Origin: Cladopsammia gracilis
Lineage: Eukaryota > Cnidaria > Anthozoa > Scleractinia > Dendrophylliidae
Length of the DNA: 64,000 nucleotides
Assembly: GCA_022457155.1 (NCBI GenBank)
Contig: JAJGOT010000017.1
Coordinates: 62,001-126,000 of the forward strand
Direction of reading: 5' to 3'
Positions 57,301 to 63,930 of the stretch are shown one piece after another. Position 1 is the first letter of the stretch. Each line of letters opens with the position of its first letter. The position numbers and the translations under genes are program-made. Under the pieces are notes generated by a model that saw only the letters and a program-made list of their open reading frames with translations, had not been told where the DNA came from and made no database searches.

Positions 57301-60300
57301 CCCATACCATTAATTATAGATTAACTTAAGTCTACAATTTGGGTCTCGAAGAATAGTAAAATTTTAAAACGAAGCCTGTGGAATTTCGAGAAAGAATCAT
57401 TACACCCATAGCCAGTATTGTGGTAAAAAAATTCTGTTTTTGTTAGATTTTTGGTAAAATAGAAAAATAATAGACATTGTTTGTCGAACTGAACCACGCG
57501 ACCATGAAGGACATTAAAGAATTATAACCTCAGTTAACTGCCTCTCGGCGGTAATTATTTCAGCACCCACGAATCGGCCTTTGTCGTCTTATAAATTCGT
57601 AATGAATTAGACCTAAAATTAGAGTTTTCTATTGTAAAATCCTGGCGCAAACTTTCAAACATCGGGAAATTGAACGCCTTTTGTTGTTGGAGAGCCAAAA
57701 AAAAAATGTCGTTTTGGGTACCGATATAAGGTCGGCTAGGATTAATTTTTCAGAAAGGAGAACTTAAGCAGCTACCGTGTAGGAGTTTAATTTTGCGGGA
57801 GTTAATTTTTACGGATTTCCTTCGATCCGCAAAAAAAACTCCCGCAAAATTTTCCGCCGCAGAAATATACTCCCGCAGAAAAATTAGTAAATCTTGTTTT
57901 AATCAGGGACTTTTTAACAGTGAACATATGCTTTCATAACTCCGAGGCGACCGGCATAACAGTCATCTGTATTCCCGATTCAACTCCAGACACGTCCTCA
58001 AAAGAACCAGAGACTGTTATCATAATCGACTAATACGTTTTTACAAGAACGTACAATAGCCGTGGTTACACTAACCGTTTTACCCATGTGTAAATAGCAT
58101 TTGCCCATGGGTAAGGACGTTTTTGTGTGTAACCGCTATTCCCAGACCGAAACTGCCTTAGGGTTATTTCCATGGATACATCAAAGAGAACAAAAGAACT
58201 TCCCATGACAGTTCCTGAACTGAAAAGTGCGGTTTATCTGCTCCCTGAGGTGGCTTGGCCAATCATAATGCAGAACGCAGCTAATACAGGAAATCGCCTG
58301 CTGCTGCGCTCTGAGTTGACCTCTGATACGCTTGGTTAATTGCACGCTTACTTGTAACTCTAAAGTTTTCTTTCCACCAGTGATCGAGTTCATTGTTATT
58401 TAGAAGTTGCTGAAACCAATTCTGTGGTCGTGGAAATACCCAAGCCCTCCTTGGCGGCGAGCAAGTTCGTGGCGAGCTCCTAAATGTAAATAAAACACCG
58501 AAAACCTTGAAGATAGCGTAGTTGAAGGCGCCTTCTTCGGTGTCTTCTCGCAAAAAAAAAAAAACTGCCGGATTGTTATATTTATCGAATGATAAGCAGG
58601 AGAATCACTGAAATTAAGCTTACAAGATCTCGATTCGTGTCATCCATGTCGATCTGTACGTTTCCCGCCAAACTGCAGTGTCAGTGAACTCATATCTTAT
58701 TATATTTTACCTTGAGGAGTATTTTACTGTGTAACCGCATCCCCAAGGGTAAGATGAAACCTGAGATAAACCGAACCCAAGCCATTAACCCTCGGGAAGG
58801 CCCCAAACCCAAGGTGTGTGTAACCACAACTATTAATTCACTCAGGTTTTCTCGTTGTTTGTGTTCATGTTGGCACTAGAATAGCAACCATAACTATGGA
58901 ATCTATAGAAACTTTAGGAAGTAAAATTGCAATTTGATACCGATAATGCCTTGAATTTTATTTATACTTGACCAGAAATCCTCAAACATTTCCACCCAGC
59001 AGAAATATTAGCTGTCTTGATCCGCAAAAATTTCCTCCCGCAAAACAAATTCAGTCGGCAATCCGCAAGATTTTCCTCCCGCAAAAATTTCCTCGTACAC
59101 GGTAGAAAATTCGGGGGATAACATTCCTTGCCCTAAAATCTGATTTTCTACTGCCAAAATATTCAGCTAAAAGAGCCTAAAAACTCAAACTGCATTCGCT
59201 TTCACTTATTTCCTTTAAAGACACTAAAACGCTATTGAAAATCAGTATATCGCTGTTACGAGCGTTTTCCTAAACATTCTTTGTTGGGCGCCCCTGATTA
59301 GAATAGTTTTCAAATTAAAGGTAAAACCAAGGATATGACGAACTTGAAATGTTTTGGCAAACTTTGGCAAACTTTCTTTCGTGTTCCTGTTTATATACTG
59401 GCAAGGCCTAGGGGACTTAACAATTTAAATTTGAATCGATGTTGTTTTGTGCCCCATACCATTAATTATAGATTAACTTCAGTTTACAATTTGCGTCTCG
59501 AAGAACAGTAAAATGTTAAAACGAAGATTGAAGAATTTCGAGAATTTCATGAAAGACTCATTAAACCCGCAGCCAGTATTGACTGAGGTAAAAAAAAAAT
59601 TATATTTTTTGTTTTTTGGTAAAACAGAAAAATAATATACATTGTTTGTCGAACTGAACCACGCGGCCAATGCAAGGCAATTAAAGAGTTAAAACCTCAG
59701 TTTACGTTTCTACTGTTCCTCGAAAATTATTTTGGTCTGGTCACGGGCCTGATCATAGAGTTAAAATTTATGAGCAAATAAATCAGCAGAAAAAAAAAAG
59801 GGGCGATGACAAAGCGTTCTCAACATGTTCCACCTGCTTCACAGTCTATGTCAGTACACATTGTAAATGAGCGAAATCAGTATTAAACAGAGTAACTTCC
59901 CTGCGGTAGCTTATCATTATTAGCATATTTTCTTACAAATTGAAAGCCGCCTTAAACATGTTCATACCAGCAACAAAAGTTTATTTGGATTTAATTTTCA
60001 TTAAGTTGATGACCGCAACAAAGAGTCACCAACCTGAACGAATGCGAAACACCTCGCATAGTGTGTCGTCGGGGAGAGGGCGGTCCCATATGGCAAATTC
60101 GTCGACCATCAATTTTATGTTTTTCTTCAAGGCATGACTAGCTCCTAAAATCAGCCGCGACGCTTTGTCATCTCCGACAGGTTCAGCTTCCTCACTTTTG
60201 TTAATAACCTGAGCCATAGTGCAGTTCACATATATTCTCAAGCTGGTTGTTTTGTTGTCCCATTTAAGCGCTATATGATTCCAATCTCCGCTGTTCCATT

Positions 60301-60751
60301 CCTGCAACCACTGGTACTTACGCAATCGCGTATTTACAGTAAAACCAATGTTCTTTTTTGTGCTCTTTCGTGTCCAGACCGTAAAACCTCGCGAGTAGCG
60401 ATGGTCTCCCAACTGCAGAATGATTCTGTTGCCTTGAAAGTCTGGGATCTTCAACCAAAACGCGATGGTAAAACCAGAATCGCAGGTTGAAGGCCTGTTC
60501 AGGCACGAGCTCGGTAGCAGACCAAAATCCACCCAAGATTTATTGCCTGATAAAGCAAGAGCTGAACCAACGATACCAGAAACACTATAAAAACTGCCAC
60601 CAATTTTACCATCGTTGGAGCCCGTGTAGTCGGCGGCAGTGTGGTTCGTGACATCTTCAAAGGGCCAATAATTGACCGTATTTCTGTACCATTCGGTAGC
60701 TTTAAGAGAGAAGAGGGAAAGTAACAATTTAAGTGAGGACAGGATTTTCAT
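28606..60751 (-). CDS. Giant chimeric receptor channel: LamG - 15 TSP1 - SEA - 6 FN3 - iGluR-like channel
   Basis: An 18-exon minus-strand model: 60,751-60,034; 55,409-52,761; 52,258-52,149; 50,380-50,325; 49,156-49,014; 46,476-46,171; 45,492-45,190; 44,112-43,807; 43,016-42,717; 41,217-40,915; 39,321-39,010; 37,804-37,341; 36,450-36,356; 34,211-34,055; 32,665-32,596; 32,417-32,146; 30,895-30,724; 28,946-28,606. All introns are GT-AG with matching phases, and the sum is 7,077 bp (2,358 aa). Order: signal peptide; LamG (about 20-239); 15 TSP1 (240-1,122); SEA (about 1,123-1,215); six FN3 (1,226-1,835); S1-like region and M1 (to 1,990); pore with TLGYGD (near 2,020); M2 (about 2,030-2,060); S2 (to 2,188); M3 (about 2,205-2,230); cytosolic tail. 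It should be a plasma-membrane channel with a very long adhesive ectodomain. Four donors (after exons 1, 2, 14, 17) are weak GT sites. Confidence 0.82.
29237..29356. mobile_element. Palindromic MITE with TAA target duplication (PIF/Harbinger-like), copy 1
   Basis: GGCCCAGTTCAAACGTCGAA ... TTCGACGTTTGAACTGGGCC, 120 bp, arms almost complementary throughout, flanked by TAA on both sides. Copy 2 lies at 42,484. Confidence 0.85.
30724..30895 (-). CDS. Channel gene exon 17: M3 transmembrane helix
   Basis: SSSLFDPSFPTYVNSVIICG then VLLTVLWLVGAKFEF and a basic cytosolic end. If the weak GTCTGT donor is not used, the frame stops at 30,710 just after M3, giving a natural short-tail form. Confidence 0.75.
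30966..31085. repeat. (CAT)n/(CAC)n microsatellite
   Basis: About 40 triplets; produces a false His-rich open frame on plus. It is in intron 16 of the channel gene... specifically upstream of exon 17 on minus. Confidence 0.9.
31575..31770. repeat. 120-bp satellite family S, 2 units
   Basis: Two copies of TTTTGAGTCTGTGGATGAAA ... GTGTGACCATTCAAATGAAA; same family as 36,997, 47,866, 56,500 and 61,460. Confidence 0.85.
32146..32417 (-). CDS. Channel gene exon 16: S2 ligand-binding lobe
   Basis: Has EVYEALTSREVKGMLIDAYT, where the D of LID is at the place of the acidic ligand-contact residue of iGluRs, then LLDYSAAFGVVLGGEAKKL and a helix QRSEISKIVEHNV, as in periplasmic-binding-type lobe 2. 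Phase 1 in, 0 out. Confidence 0.8.
32596..32665 (-). CDS. Channel gene exon 15: start of S2
   Basis: 23 codons plus one base: VAAIQNSSAYRMAIMKNAR, similar to the iGluR S2 segment with G/S-S-xxY/F. Acceptor TTTCTCAG, donor GTGAGT. Confidence 0.72.
32702..32927. mobile_element. MITE family A, copy 3
   Basis: CAGTTTTCAATTGGTTTTGC ... GAGTGAAAACCGCTCT, shorter and more diverged than copies 1 and 2; lies in the intron before exon 15. Confidence 0.7.
33301..33579. mobile_element. CAGTGGCGGAT-type MITE nested in family A copy 4
   Basis: Starts CAGTGGCGGATCCAGGGGG, ends CCTGGATCCGCCCCTG; CTGCAGT occurs on both edges and may be the target duplication. Confidence 0.75.
33605..33769. mobile_element. 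165-bp hAT-like MITE, copy 1
   Basis: CAGATACCACGCAGCTCTTTACAA... / ...TTGTAAGAGCTGCGTACTGCCCC ends, flanked by perfect 8-bp duplications CAGAGCTC (33,597-33,604 and 33,770-33,777). Almost identical to the copy at 44,399. Confidence 0.9.
34055..34211 (-). CDS. Channel gene exon 14: filter YGD and inner helix M2
   Basis: Begins with the last base of the glycine codon, then YGDRIPRTIFGRLVC, an inner helix LSWILMGLVMVTCF and NSTMTTLLTARIL, which sits where iGluRs have the SYTANLAAFLT gate motif. Acceptor CCTTCAG; donor GTTTGT is weak. Confidence 0.82.
34876..35162. mobile_element. MITE family A, copy 5
   Basis: CAGTTTTCAATTGAGTGCAT ... CACTCAATTGAAAACTGCTC; close to copy 2. Confidence 0.82.
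35535..35771. mobile_element. MITE with AATAGACCATTTTACAGTTG ends
   Basis: 237 bp, TIR AATAGACCATTTTACAGTTG / CAACTGTAAAATGGACTATT, with longer inner arms (TTTGAGTGGAAGCGAGGCTG). A partial relative is at about 52,040-52,140. Confidence 0.8.
35779..36126. mobile_element. TIR element with tRNA-like core, type 1 ends
   Basis: Arms GGTGGTGACTAGAATGGATA... are inverted at the right end, and 10-bp duplications ATTGAATAAT flank it (35,769-35,778; 36,127-36,136). The core has TGGTACAGTGG (box A-like) and GGTTCAATCC (box B-like). The core is shared with the element at 46,634, whose outer arms are different. Confidence 0.8.
36356..36450 (-). CDS. Channel gene exon 13: pore helix with first half of the selectivity filter
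   Basis: Encodes FPRNVIHGSWEAMWWAFASM followed by TTL and two bases of a glycine codon. The WW-A-F-x-SMTT helix is the classic potassium-channel pore helix. Acceptor TTTCTCAG, donor GTAAGA. Joined to exon 14 the filter is TTLGYGD. Confidence 0.85.
36997..37300. repeat. Satellite family S, about 3 units
   Basis: Units begin TTCTAACTTTTGAGTCTGTG and include GAGCAGTACTTTCCTGTGGT; next to exon 12 of the channel gene. Confidence 0.85.
37341..37804 (-). CDS. Channel gene exon 12: S1-like ligand-binding part and M1
   Basis: Starts with cysteine-rich DTCNCYSTIFTNWWINPPYV, then GIITPILKDAVHSCCGNC, a central segment with ELQFPVYGFMGQTRYSGSY and FVQSPGLALIVI, then TM helix M1 (SLLLKSLALCFPILFLSIAM). 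This recalls S1 of ionotropic glutamate receptors (PPYV, GI...L, a CC pair, a FPVYG/Y-G segment before M1). Phase 1 in, 0 out. Confidence 0.75.
37990..38470 (+). pseudogene. LINE reverse-transcriptase C-terminal remnant
   Basis: Plus-strand frame with LIKPILHYGAETWSLTARQH, LDGTYTNLLRRAQNIHWSEH and RRLQFTGHSYR, the usual end of RTE/Jockey-type LINE pol. It ends in a (GAT)n-like tail at about 38,463. Only the 3' end is present, as in 5'-truncated LINE insertions. Confidence 0.8.
39010..39321 (-). CDS. Channel gene exon 11: FN3 domain 6 (membrane-proximal)
   Basis: 104 codons, phase 1-1; PINVLALNKTSPTKITVEW, ILRGYKVLYKA, LTAFTRYEVQVLAFTVKG. Confidence 0.88.
39815..39969. mobile_element. MITE with 9-bp target duplication (Mutator-like)
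   Basis: CAGCCTAGTCCCTAGGCGTT ... AACGCCTAGGGACTAGGCTG, flanked by GGATTTGGC at 39,806-39,814 and 39,970-39,978. Confidence 0.85.
40190..40805. repeat. Cluster of three tRNA-like repeat copies in mixed orientation
   Basis: Copies near 40,197-40,437 (minus), 40,440-40,555 (plus, partial) and 40,556-40,800 (plus) share GAATGATCCTCGCA ends. The tRNA-like part has TAGCTCAGTTGGTAGAGC and GGTTCGAACCC with acceptor-like GGCTTC/GAAGTCC. The first copy has near-complete tRNA arms but a shortened anticodon region, so these are tRNA-derived SINEs rather than proven tRNA genes. Confidence 0.7.
40915..41217 (-). CDS. Channel gene exon 10: FN3 domain 5
   Basis: 101 codons, phase 1-1; SHTSLFVQWSKIPRKYIHG, LLGYRVLF, LWIYTKYKIQVLGFTAVG. 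Confidence 0.88.
41301..41461. mobile_element. Palindromic MITE with 9-bp duplication (Mutator-like)
   Basis: TAGCCTGTTCCAGGCGTTCA ... TGAACGCCTGGAACAGGCTA, arms nearly complementary over the whole length, flanked by AACAGTGAC on both sides. Confidence 0.88.
42290..42420. mobile_element. Small palindromic MITE
   Basis: ACTCCCATATAAAAATGAC...TGCTCGTCG is mirrored by CGACGAGCACCCACGTCATTTTTATATG. Confidence 0.6.
42484..42591. mobile_element. Palindromic MITE with TAA duplication, copy 2
   Basis: GGCCCGGTTCAAACGTCGAA ... TTCGACGTTTAAACCGGGCC with TAA on both sides. Confidence 0.85.
42717..43016 (-). CDS. Channel gene exon 9: FN3 domain 4
   Basis: 100 codons, phase 1-1; SSTSLFVEWQHIPPQHRNG, LLGYKIVY, LIKYTWYNITVAGFTSKG. 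Confidence 0.88.
43807..44112 (-). CDS. Channel gene exon 8: FN3 domain 3
   Basis: 102 codons, phase 1-1; STSIEVRWEKIPPRYVHG, LLGYNISF, LRKFTTYMVTVEGLTSKG. Confidence 0.88.
44299..44662. mobile_element. Palindromic TIR element split by a 165-bp hAT-like MITE
   Basis: Arms TATTCGCCACTTCAGAAACG / CGTTTCTAAAGTGGCGCAT and further TTCGCGACGACTTCTGGGA / TCCCAGAAGTCGTTGCGAA face each other. The 165-bp element sits near the centre. Confidence 0.8.
44399..44563. mobile_element. 165-bp hAT-like MITE, copy 2
   Basis: Same length and almost the same sequence as 33,605-33,769; flanked by TCTTTTGT at 44,391-44,398 and 44,564-44,571. Confidence 0.9.
45190..45492 (-). CDS. Channel gene exon 7: FN3 domain 2
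   Basis: 101 codons, phase 1-1; SNVKAINRSSTAIYVEWSPI, ILQGYSIIY, LLKFSNYSIKVSGFTVKG. Confidence 0.88.
46171..46476 (-). CDS. Channel gene exon 6: FN3 domain 1
   Basis: 102 codons, phase 1-1; APVNVTANNSSSTAILLKW, ILGYRISF, LKKFTKYQFRMAGIN give the FN3 strands. Confidence 0.88.
46634..46945. mobile_element. TIR element with tRNA-like core, type 2 ends
   Basis: Outer arms TCATACCGTCCAGAAGGACG are inverted at the right end. Inner arms ACCTTATTGAGACTTATATA and the tRNA-like core match the element at 35,779. No clear target duplication. Confidence 0.78.
47866..48800. repeat. Satellite family S, about 8-9 units in tandem
   Basis: Units of about 120 bp: TACAAGGTGGTTCTAACTTT, GAGTCTGTGGATGAAATCCT, AAAGTGTGACCATTCAAATG, AAAGCTACTGAGCAGTACTT, TCCTGTGGTGCTGTTTATTA. 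The array ends just before exon 5 of the channel gene. Confidence 0.92.
49014..49156 (-). CDS. Channel gene exon 5: SEA cleavage strand and linker
   Basis: Opens with KGSVIAEFSVSLFHQ, the SEA strand that in self-cleaving members has G-S followed by hydrophobics, then a helix and a linker ending SPDG. Acceptor CTTGAAG, donor GTAAGA, phase 2 in and 1 out. Confidence 0.7.
49950..50110. mobile_element. Palindromic MITE
   Basis: AAAGTCAACGTGGTTG and CAATTTCGGGC are mirrored by GCCCGAAATTG and CAACCACGTTGATTTT, with outer arms TTAACCTTTCTC/GAGAAAGGTTAA. Confidence 0.75.
50325..50380 (-). CDS. Channel gene exon 4: middle of SEA domain (56 bp microexon-like)
   Basis: Encodes VKAIMGEKAVSGVTIFSF, matching the SEA pattern of a helix followed by a strand ending in SF. 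Acceptor GTACAG, donor GTAAGT, phase 0 in, 2 out. It is supported mainly by phase and by its fit between exons 3 and 5. Confidence 0.65.
50598..51290. mobile_element. About 690-bp TIR element without coding sequence
   Basis: Left TTGACCCGTTTCTTA, CCACTGATTCAT and TAAGTTATGGTCAAGC are inverted at the right (GCTTGACCATAACTTAAATT, ATGAATCAGTGGAAC, AAGAAACGGGTTGA). No transposase frame. Confidence 0.7.
51325..51368. repeat. (CATA)n microsatellite
   Basis: About eleven CATA units. Confidence 0.9.
52149..52258 (-). CDS. Channel gene exon 3: start of SEA domain
   Basis: Encodes DIVFNMAVNLTSEKWDAGLA and a helix; this is the first strand and helix of a SEA domain. Acceptor TTTTTCAG, donor GTATGT, phase 1 in and 0 out. 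Confidence 0.7.
52761..55409 (-). CDS. Channel gene exon 2: 15 thrombospondin type 1 repeats in one exon
   Basis: 883 codons in a single uninterrupted exon, phase 1-1. Fifteen repeats of about 57 aa each begin (I/V)(H/N/D)G(G/N)(Y/F)xxW and contain the WxxWS-type start, CSxxCGxGTxxRxRxC core and CNxxxCP end. No stop or frame break occurs over 2.6 kb, so the repeats are under selection. TSP1 repeats bind matrix and glycans and are often C-mannosylated. Placing all repeats in one exon, while FN3 repeats have one exon each, suggests expansion by unequal exchange within the exon. Confidence 0.93.
55853..56111. mobile_element. MITE with ATATTAGAGAGATTAAGC ends
   Basis: 18-bp perfect TIR at both ends; the interior includes CCCGCCAAGCGAAAAATATC. 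In intron 1 of the channel gene. Confidence 0.75.
56500..56610. repeat. Satellite family S, single unit
   Basis: GTTTGAGTCTGTGGACGAAA ... TATGACCATTCAAATG; the flanking TTTGGGATTTTTCTTGAATT also matches that at about 31,790. Confidence 0.75.
57140..57515. repeat. Segmental duplicate in intron 1, copy 1
   Basis: Begins TAGTTTTCAAATTAAAGGTA and recurs in the same orientation at 59,300-59,675 with about 90% identity by eye, separated by 2.16 kb that holds nested TIR elements. Confidence 0.8.
57768..59104. mobile_element. TIR element C, with element D nested inside
   Basis: TACCGTGTAGGAG...TTTTGCGGGAG at the left is inverted at the right (CTCCCGCAAAAATTTCCTCGTACACGGTA). Subterminal CTCCCGCAAA motifs are repeated. 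Element D (58,060-58,828) has GTGGTTACACTAACC / GTGTGTAACCACA ends. Confidence 0.65.
58060..58828. mobile_element. TIR element D nested in element C
   Basis: Left AGCCGTGGTTACACTAACC, right AAGGTGTGTGTAACCACAAC; internal TACCCATG(T/G)GTAA motifs echo the ends. No transposase frame. Confidence 0.55.
59300..59675. repeat. Segmental duplicate in intron 1, copy 2
   Basis: Direct copy of 57,140-57,515; differs by a small tandem repeat GGCAAACTTTGGCAAACTTT. Confidence 0.8.
60034..60751 (-). CDS. Channel gene exon 1: signal peptide and LamG/pentraxin-like domain
   Basis: Starts MKILSSLKLLLSLFSLKATE, a clear signal peptide. A concanavalin-like (LamG_3/pentraxin) fold follows: YWPFEDV, GSALALSGNKSWVDFG, FTIAFWLKIPDF, WNHIALKWDNKTTSLRIYVN, and a closing VDEFAIWDRPLPDDTL. 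One base of the next codon closes the exon (phase 1) before a GTTGGT donor. Such domains bind glycans or other extracellular ligands. Confidence 0.85.
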
Positions 60752-61150
60752 ATCTGATGCATGTACAACCGTTAAAACGTTTCAACGGCTCTCTTGCGAG
60801 ATAAGCCTTTCCGTCCTTTTAGTTAAATTATTTAAAGTTGCTTCCCTATTGTCATGCAGACGAGTATGAAAAGTTCCGGAAATTATTCAAGAGGGTTTTG
60901 TTGAATGCGCCTTGATTTTCAGCTTCGCGTTATGTTTGTTTTGGTCGCAAAGATTTACATATCTGATGAGCGTACAACCTTCCAAACGTTATCAACGGGT
61001 CTCTTATGAGATAAGGTTTTGTGTGCTTTTGGTTAAATTATTTAAAGTTGTTCAGTTCTCTTTTATAATGCAAATGAGTATGAAAAAAAGGTTGCGAATA
61101 TTATTCTAGAGGGTTCTGTTGAATAGCTCGATTTTCAGCTTCGGTGGGTC
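60746..61150. promoter_or_regulatory. Tandem-duplicated 5' region of the channel gene
   Basis: About 60,746-60,945 is repeated at about 60,953-61,150: CATATCTGATG, GTACAACC, GTTAAATTATTTAAAGTTG, GTATGAAAA, TTATTC(A/T)AGAGGGTT, TTGATTTTCAGCTTCG and CATGTTTGTTTTGG occur in both, in order. The copy next to the gene contains the start codon edge, so promoter and 5' UTR were probably duplicated. Confidence 0.65.
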
Positions 61151-61459
61151 ATGTTTGTTTTGGCTTCTTGGTTTGCCAAAAACGTTACAAAAGAAGAAAA
61201 ATAGAATTTAAATTGCAAAAATATAAAATTATTGTGTCATTTAAATTTTCGGTGTCTTTTATTTTCAGCAGGTGCAATAAAAAAAAGAGAGATGTGTTTT
61301 ACAAATTAAAATCTTCACTATAAGGAAATAAATAAAAGGCACCGTAGTATAGTGAAAAATAAAAGGTCAAATTTATCCCAACTTCAGAGTGAAACATACA
61401 ATTTCAAATTTAAAAGCAAAAAGTTTAAAAAAGCCCCGCTCACCCCTGGAATTAAAAGT

Positions 61460-61720
61460 AATTCTCAGTATCGTTCAATCGAATGGTCATACGTACACTT
61501 TATGAAAGGACTTACACTTTACTCAAACGTTAGAACCACCTTATATAGCATAATAAACGTCACCACAGAAAAATACTGCTCGATGGTTTTCAGTTTGAAC
61601 AGTCACTATTAAGGATTTTATCCACAACTGTTAAGCACAGCCCAGTTCTCAGCATGATCATATCTCCAGGAGATAGTACTTCTCAGTACTTTTCCTTTGA
61701 ATAGTCACATAATGATTTAT
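61460..61720. repeat. Satellite family S, about 2 diverged units, reversed
   Basis: CGTTAGAACCACCTTATATAGC and GAACAGTCACTATTAAGGATTTTATCCACAA are the reverse complement of the family pattern. Confidence 0.7.
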
Positions 61721-63925
61721 TTCACAAATCATTTTAATGTTAAAACCACATCACGCGAAGCCGTGTTTGACTATCTCCATGGCAACAGATTGCTAAAACT
61801 ATGTTTGTTGTACAGACCCCCCGGTCCGATAACTCATATTTTGGTTTGGGTTTTTCTACAGGAGATTGTACTTAGTTTTCTATAGCTTTATTTTGTTCCT
61901 TGTTTTGACAAAAAAAGGCTCCGATCTTTGTTTTGGCCAACGAAAATCTAAACAAAGTTCTTCATTTTTATTCTTACCACTTGCTTATATTTCGCAATTT
62001 AGATGACTCTGACATCATCGTTTTTGTGCGAAAACGATTAGTTCAGAATTATTAAAGGCAATTTTTTTCGGTTACACTGAATAATTAAATAACGAAAATA
62101 ACTGAAGGAGTTTTCTTTTAACAAAATCTACACCATTTTAAATACAATAAAGAAAGAATTGGATATTCGAAATTGATCGAATCTCCACACACACGAAGAA
62201 TATAAAGACTAAACATGAAAAAAGGTAAGCGATTTCAAACGACTTTTAAGCGCAGTCAGTTTAAGGATTCGATATAATGAACTAGATGAAAATCTATTTT
62301 TAACAGGATGTGCTAAGCACTTACGACATAGATATAACTTGAATACAAGAATTTTAATTTCAATATTGTGTTTTGAAAAAAATATTGAAATATTACAAAT
62401 ATCAACCTGACAGATACCAGATATTTATTTGATGCGTTGTTTCCTTAGGCTATTATCATGCTTCCAACCGGTAAAATTTTGAAAATAATAAAATGATGTA
62501 AAATTTAATTTCTAGGTGATCACTTTTTAGTTAAGAATTCTCTCGCATATAACTCTGTAAAGAAATGTTATCATTGTAAAAATCCATAACATGTCTCAAA
62601 GATTACAAAAAAATGTTAACAAAATGTAAATATTCAACATTCAGTAAGTTTAGCATATCCTTCGCTATCATTTACTGTATTGTTAAATGAACTACAATCT
62701 GTAGAAACTATATCGAAGCTCATTGTCGAATCTTCCTCGGCAGCCTCATCAAAGAGGGAATGTGTTACAATGGAAAGTTTTGTATTTTAAAATGAAGTCA
62801 ATGAAATTATAGAACTTTTTAATTTTGTACGGTTATTCACGTTAAAGTATATATTCCATTCTAACTTCTGTGCACAAAGGTGATTTTCTTTCAAAGTAAA
62901 AACATCGCGTATTCATTCCCAAAATAACCACCGGAAAAATAAACGCACCGTCATAATTAAACGTTTCTCTTGAATAAACGCCCCTCCTACTGATCTTAGT
63001 TTATAATAAACGCCTTGGGTGTTGATATGAATAAACATGGTTTTCTCTATTTTTTTGTTTCAAACAGCAAATTTAGAAACTGAAAATCTAAACCGGCGCC
63101 TTGAACGTAATTAAGTTGCAATCGATTCTATGTCAGTTTCTTTGTGGCCTATTCACTGTTTCGGTTCGATTTGTTTACCATTTCGCGACAGATGTACTAT
63201 CTATGTCTCCATTACCTTGCTTTACCTAGCATTACCTTGTCTTACCTTGCCTTACCCAGCATTACCTTGCCTTACCTAGCATTACCTTGCTTTATCTAGC
63301 ATTACCTTGCCTTACCTTGCTTTACCCAGCATTACCTTGCCTTACCTAGCATTACCTTGCTTTATCTAGCATTACCTTGCCTTACTAAGCATAACCTTGC
63401 AGTTATAGTTTGCATTCAACGAGGAATGTCTAGGAAAACGCCTTTAAAACAGACTATGTGAAAGCTAATACAATTTGAGCTTTCGGTCTTTTAGCTGAAT
63501 ATTTCAGCTTGAAAATATTTTTGGGAAAGGAATCTTTTTCCCCAAAATTAACAGCTGCTAAGTTCTCCTTTCAGAAAATCTTAGCTGACCTCATTCCGTA
63601 CGCAAAACGACACTTTTGTCTCTCCGAAAACAAAATGCGTTCAATTTTTCGTAATAATTTATTACGTTAAAGACTTCCGAACAGCTTTACCACCGAAGCG
63701 TTTCGTTTGGTGCTTCTGTTTATTGTTTAATTTTTGTTTTTATTGCGCGACCGTGAGACTCCAACCTCCTCCACCAAGCCTTCCAGTGTTAATTTTTGCA
63801 AGAGTTATTAAGAATCACTGTATTTTGTATTTGCAAATAATGGACAGGCCATACAGAAAATGTCAAATTTAAATTTGAAATGGATGAAAGTCTCAAAAAT
63901 CCGTTCAATTAGAGCAGGATTCTAA

Positions 63926-63930
<5 letters not shown>
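61721..63930. other. Intergenic, AT-rich; no gene seen
   Basis: No frame with domain-like content. It contains a 10-20-bp tandem array ATTACCTTGCCTTACCTAGC at 63,210-63,400 (see its own entry). Confidence 0.5.
63210..63400. repeat. TTACC-TTGC / TTACC-TAGC tandem array
   Basis: Ten or more units of ATTACCTTGC, CTTACCTAGC or TTTATCTAGC in tandem. Confidence 0.88.

Noticed and set aside
57007..57324. 105-codon plus-strand frame
   Set aside because: Within the segmental duplicate of intron 1; the second copy does not keep the frame.
58281..58553. Minus-strand frame in intron 1
   Set aside because: Lies wholly within TIR elements C and D, with no domain content.
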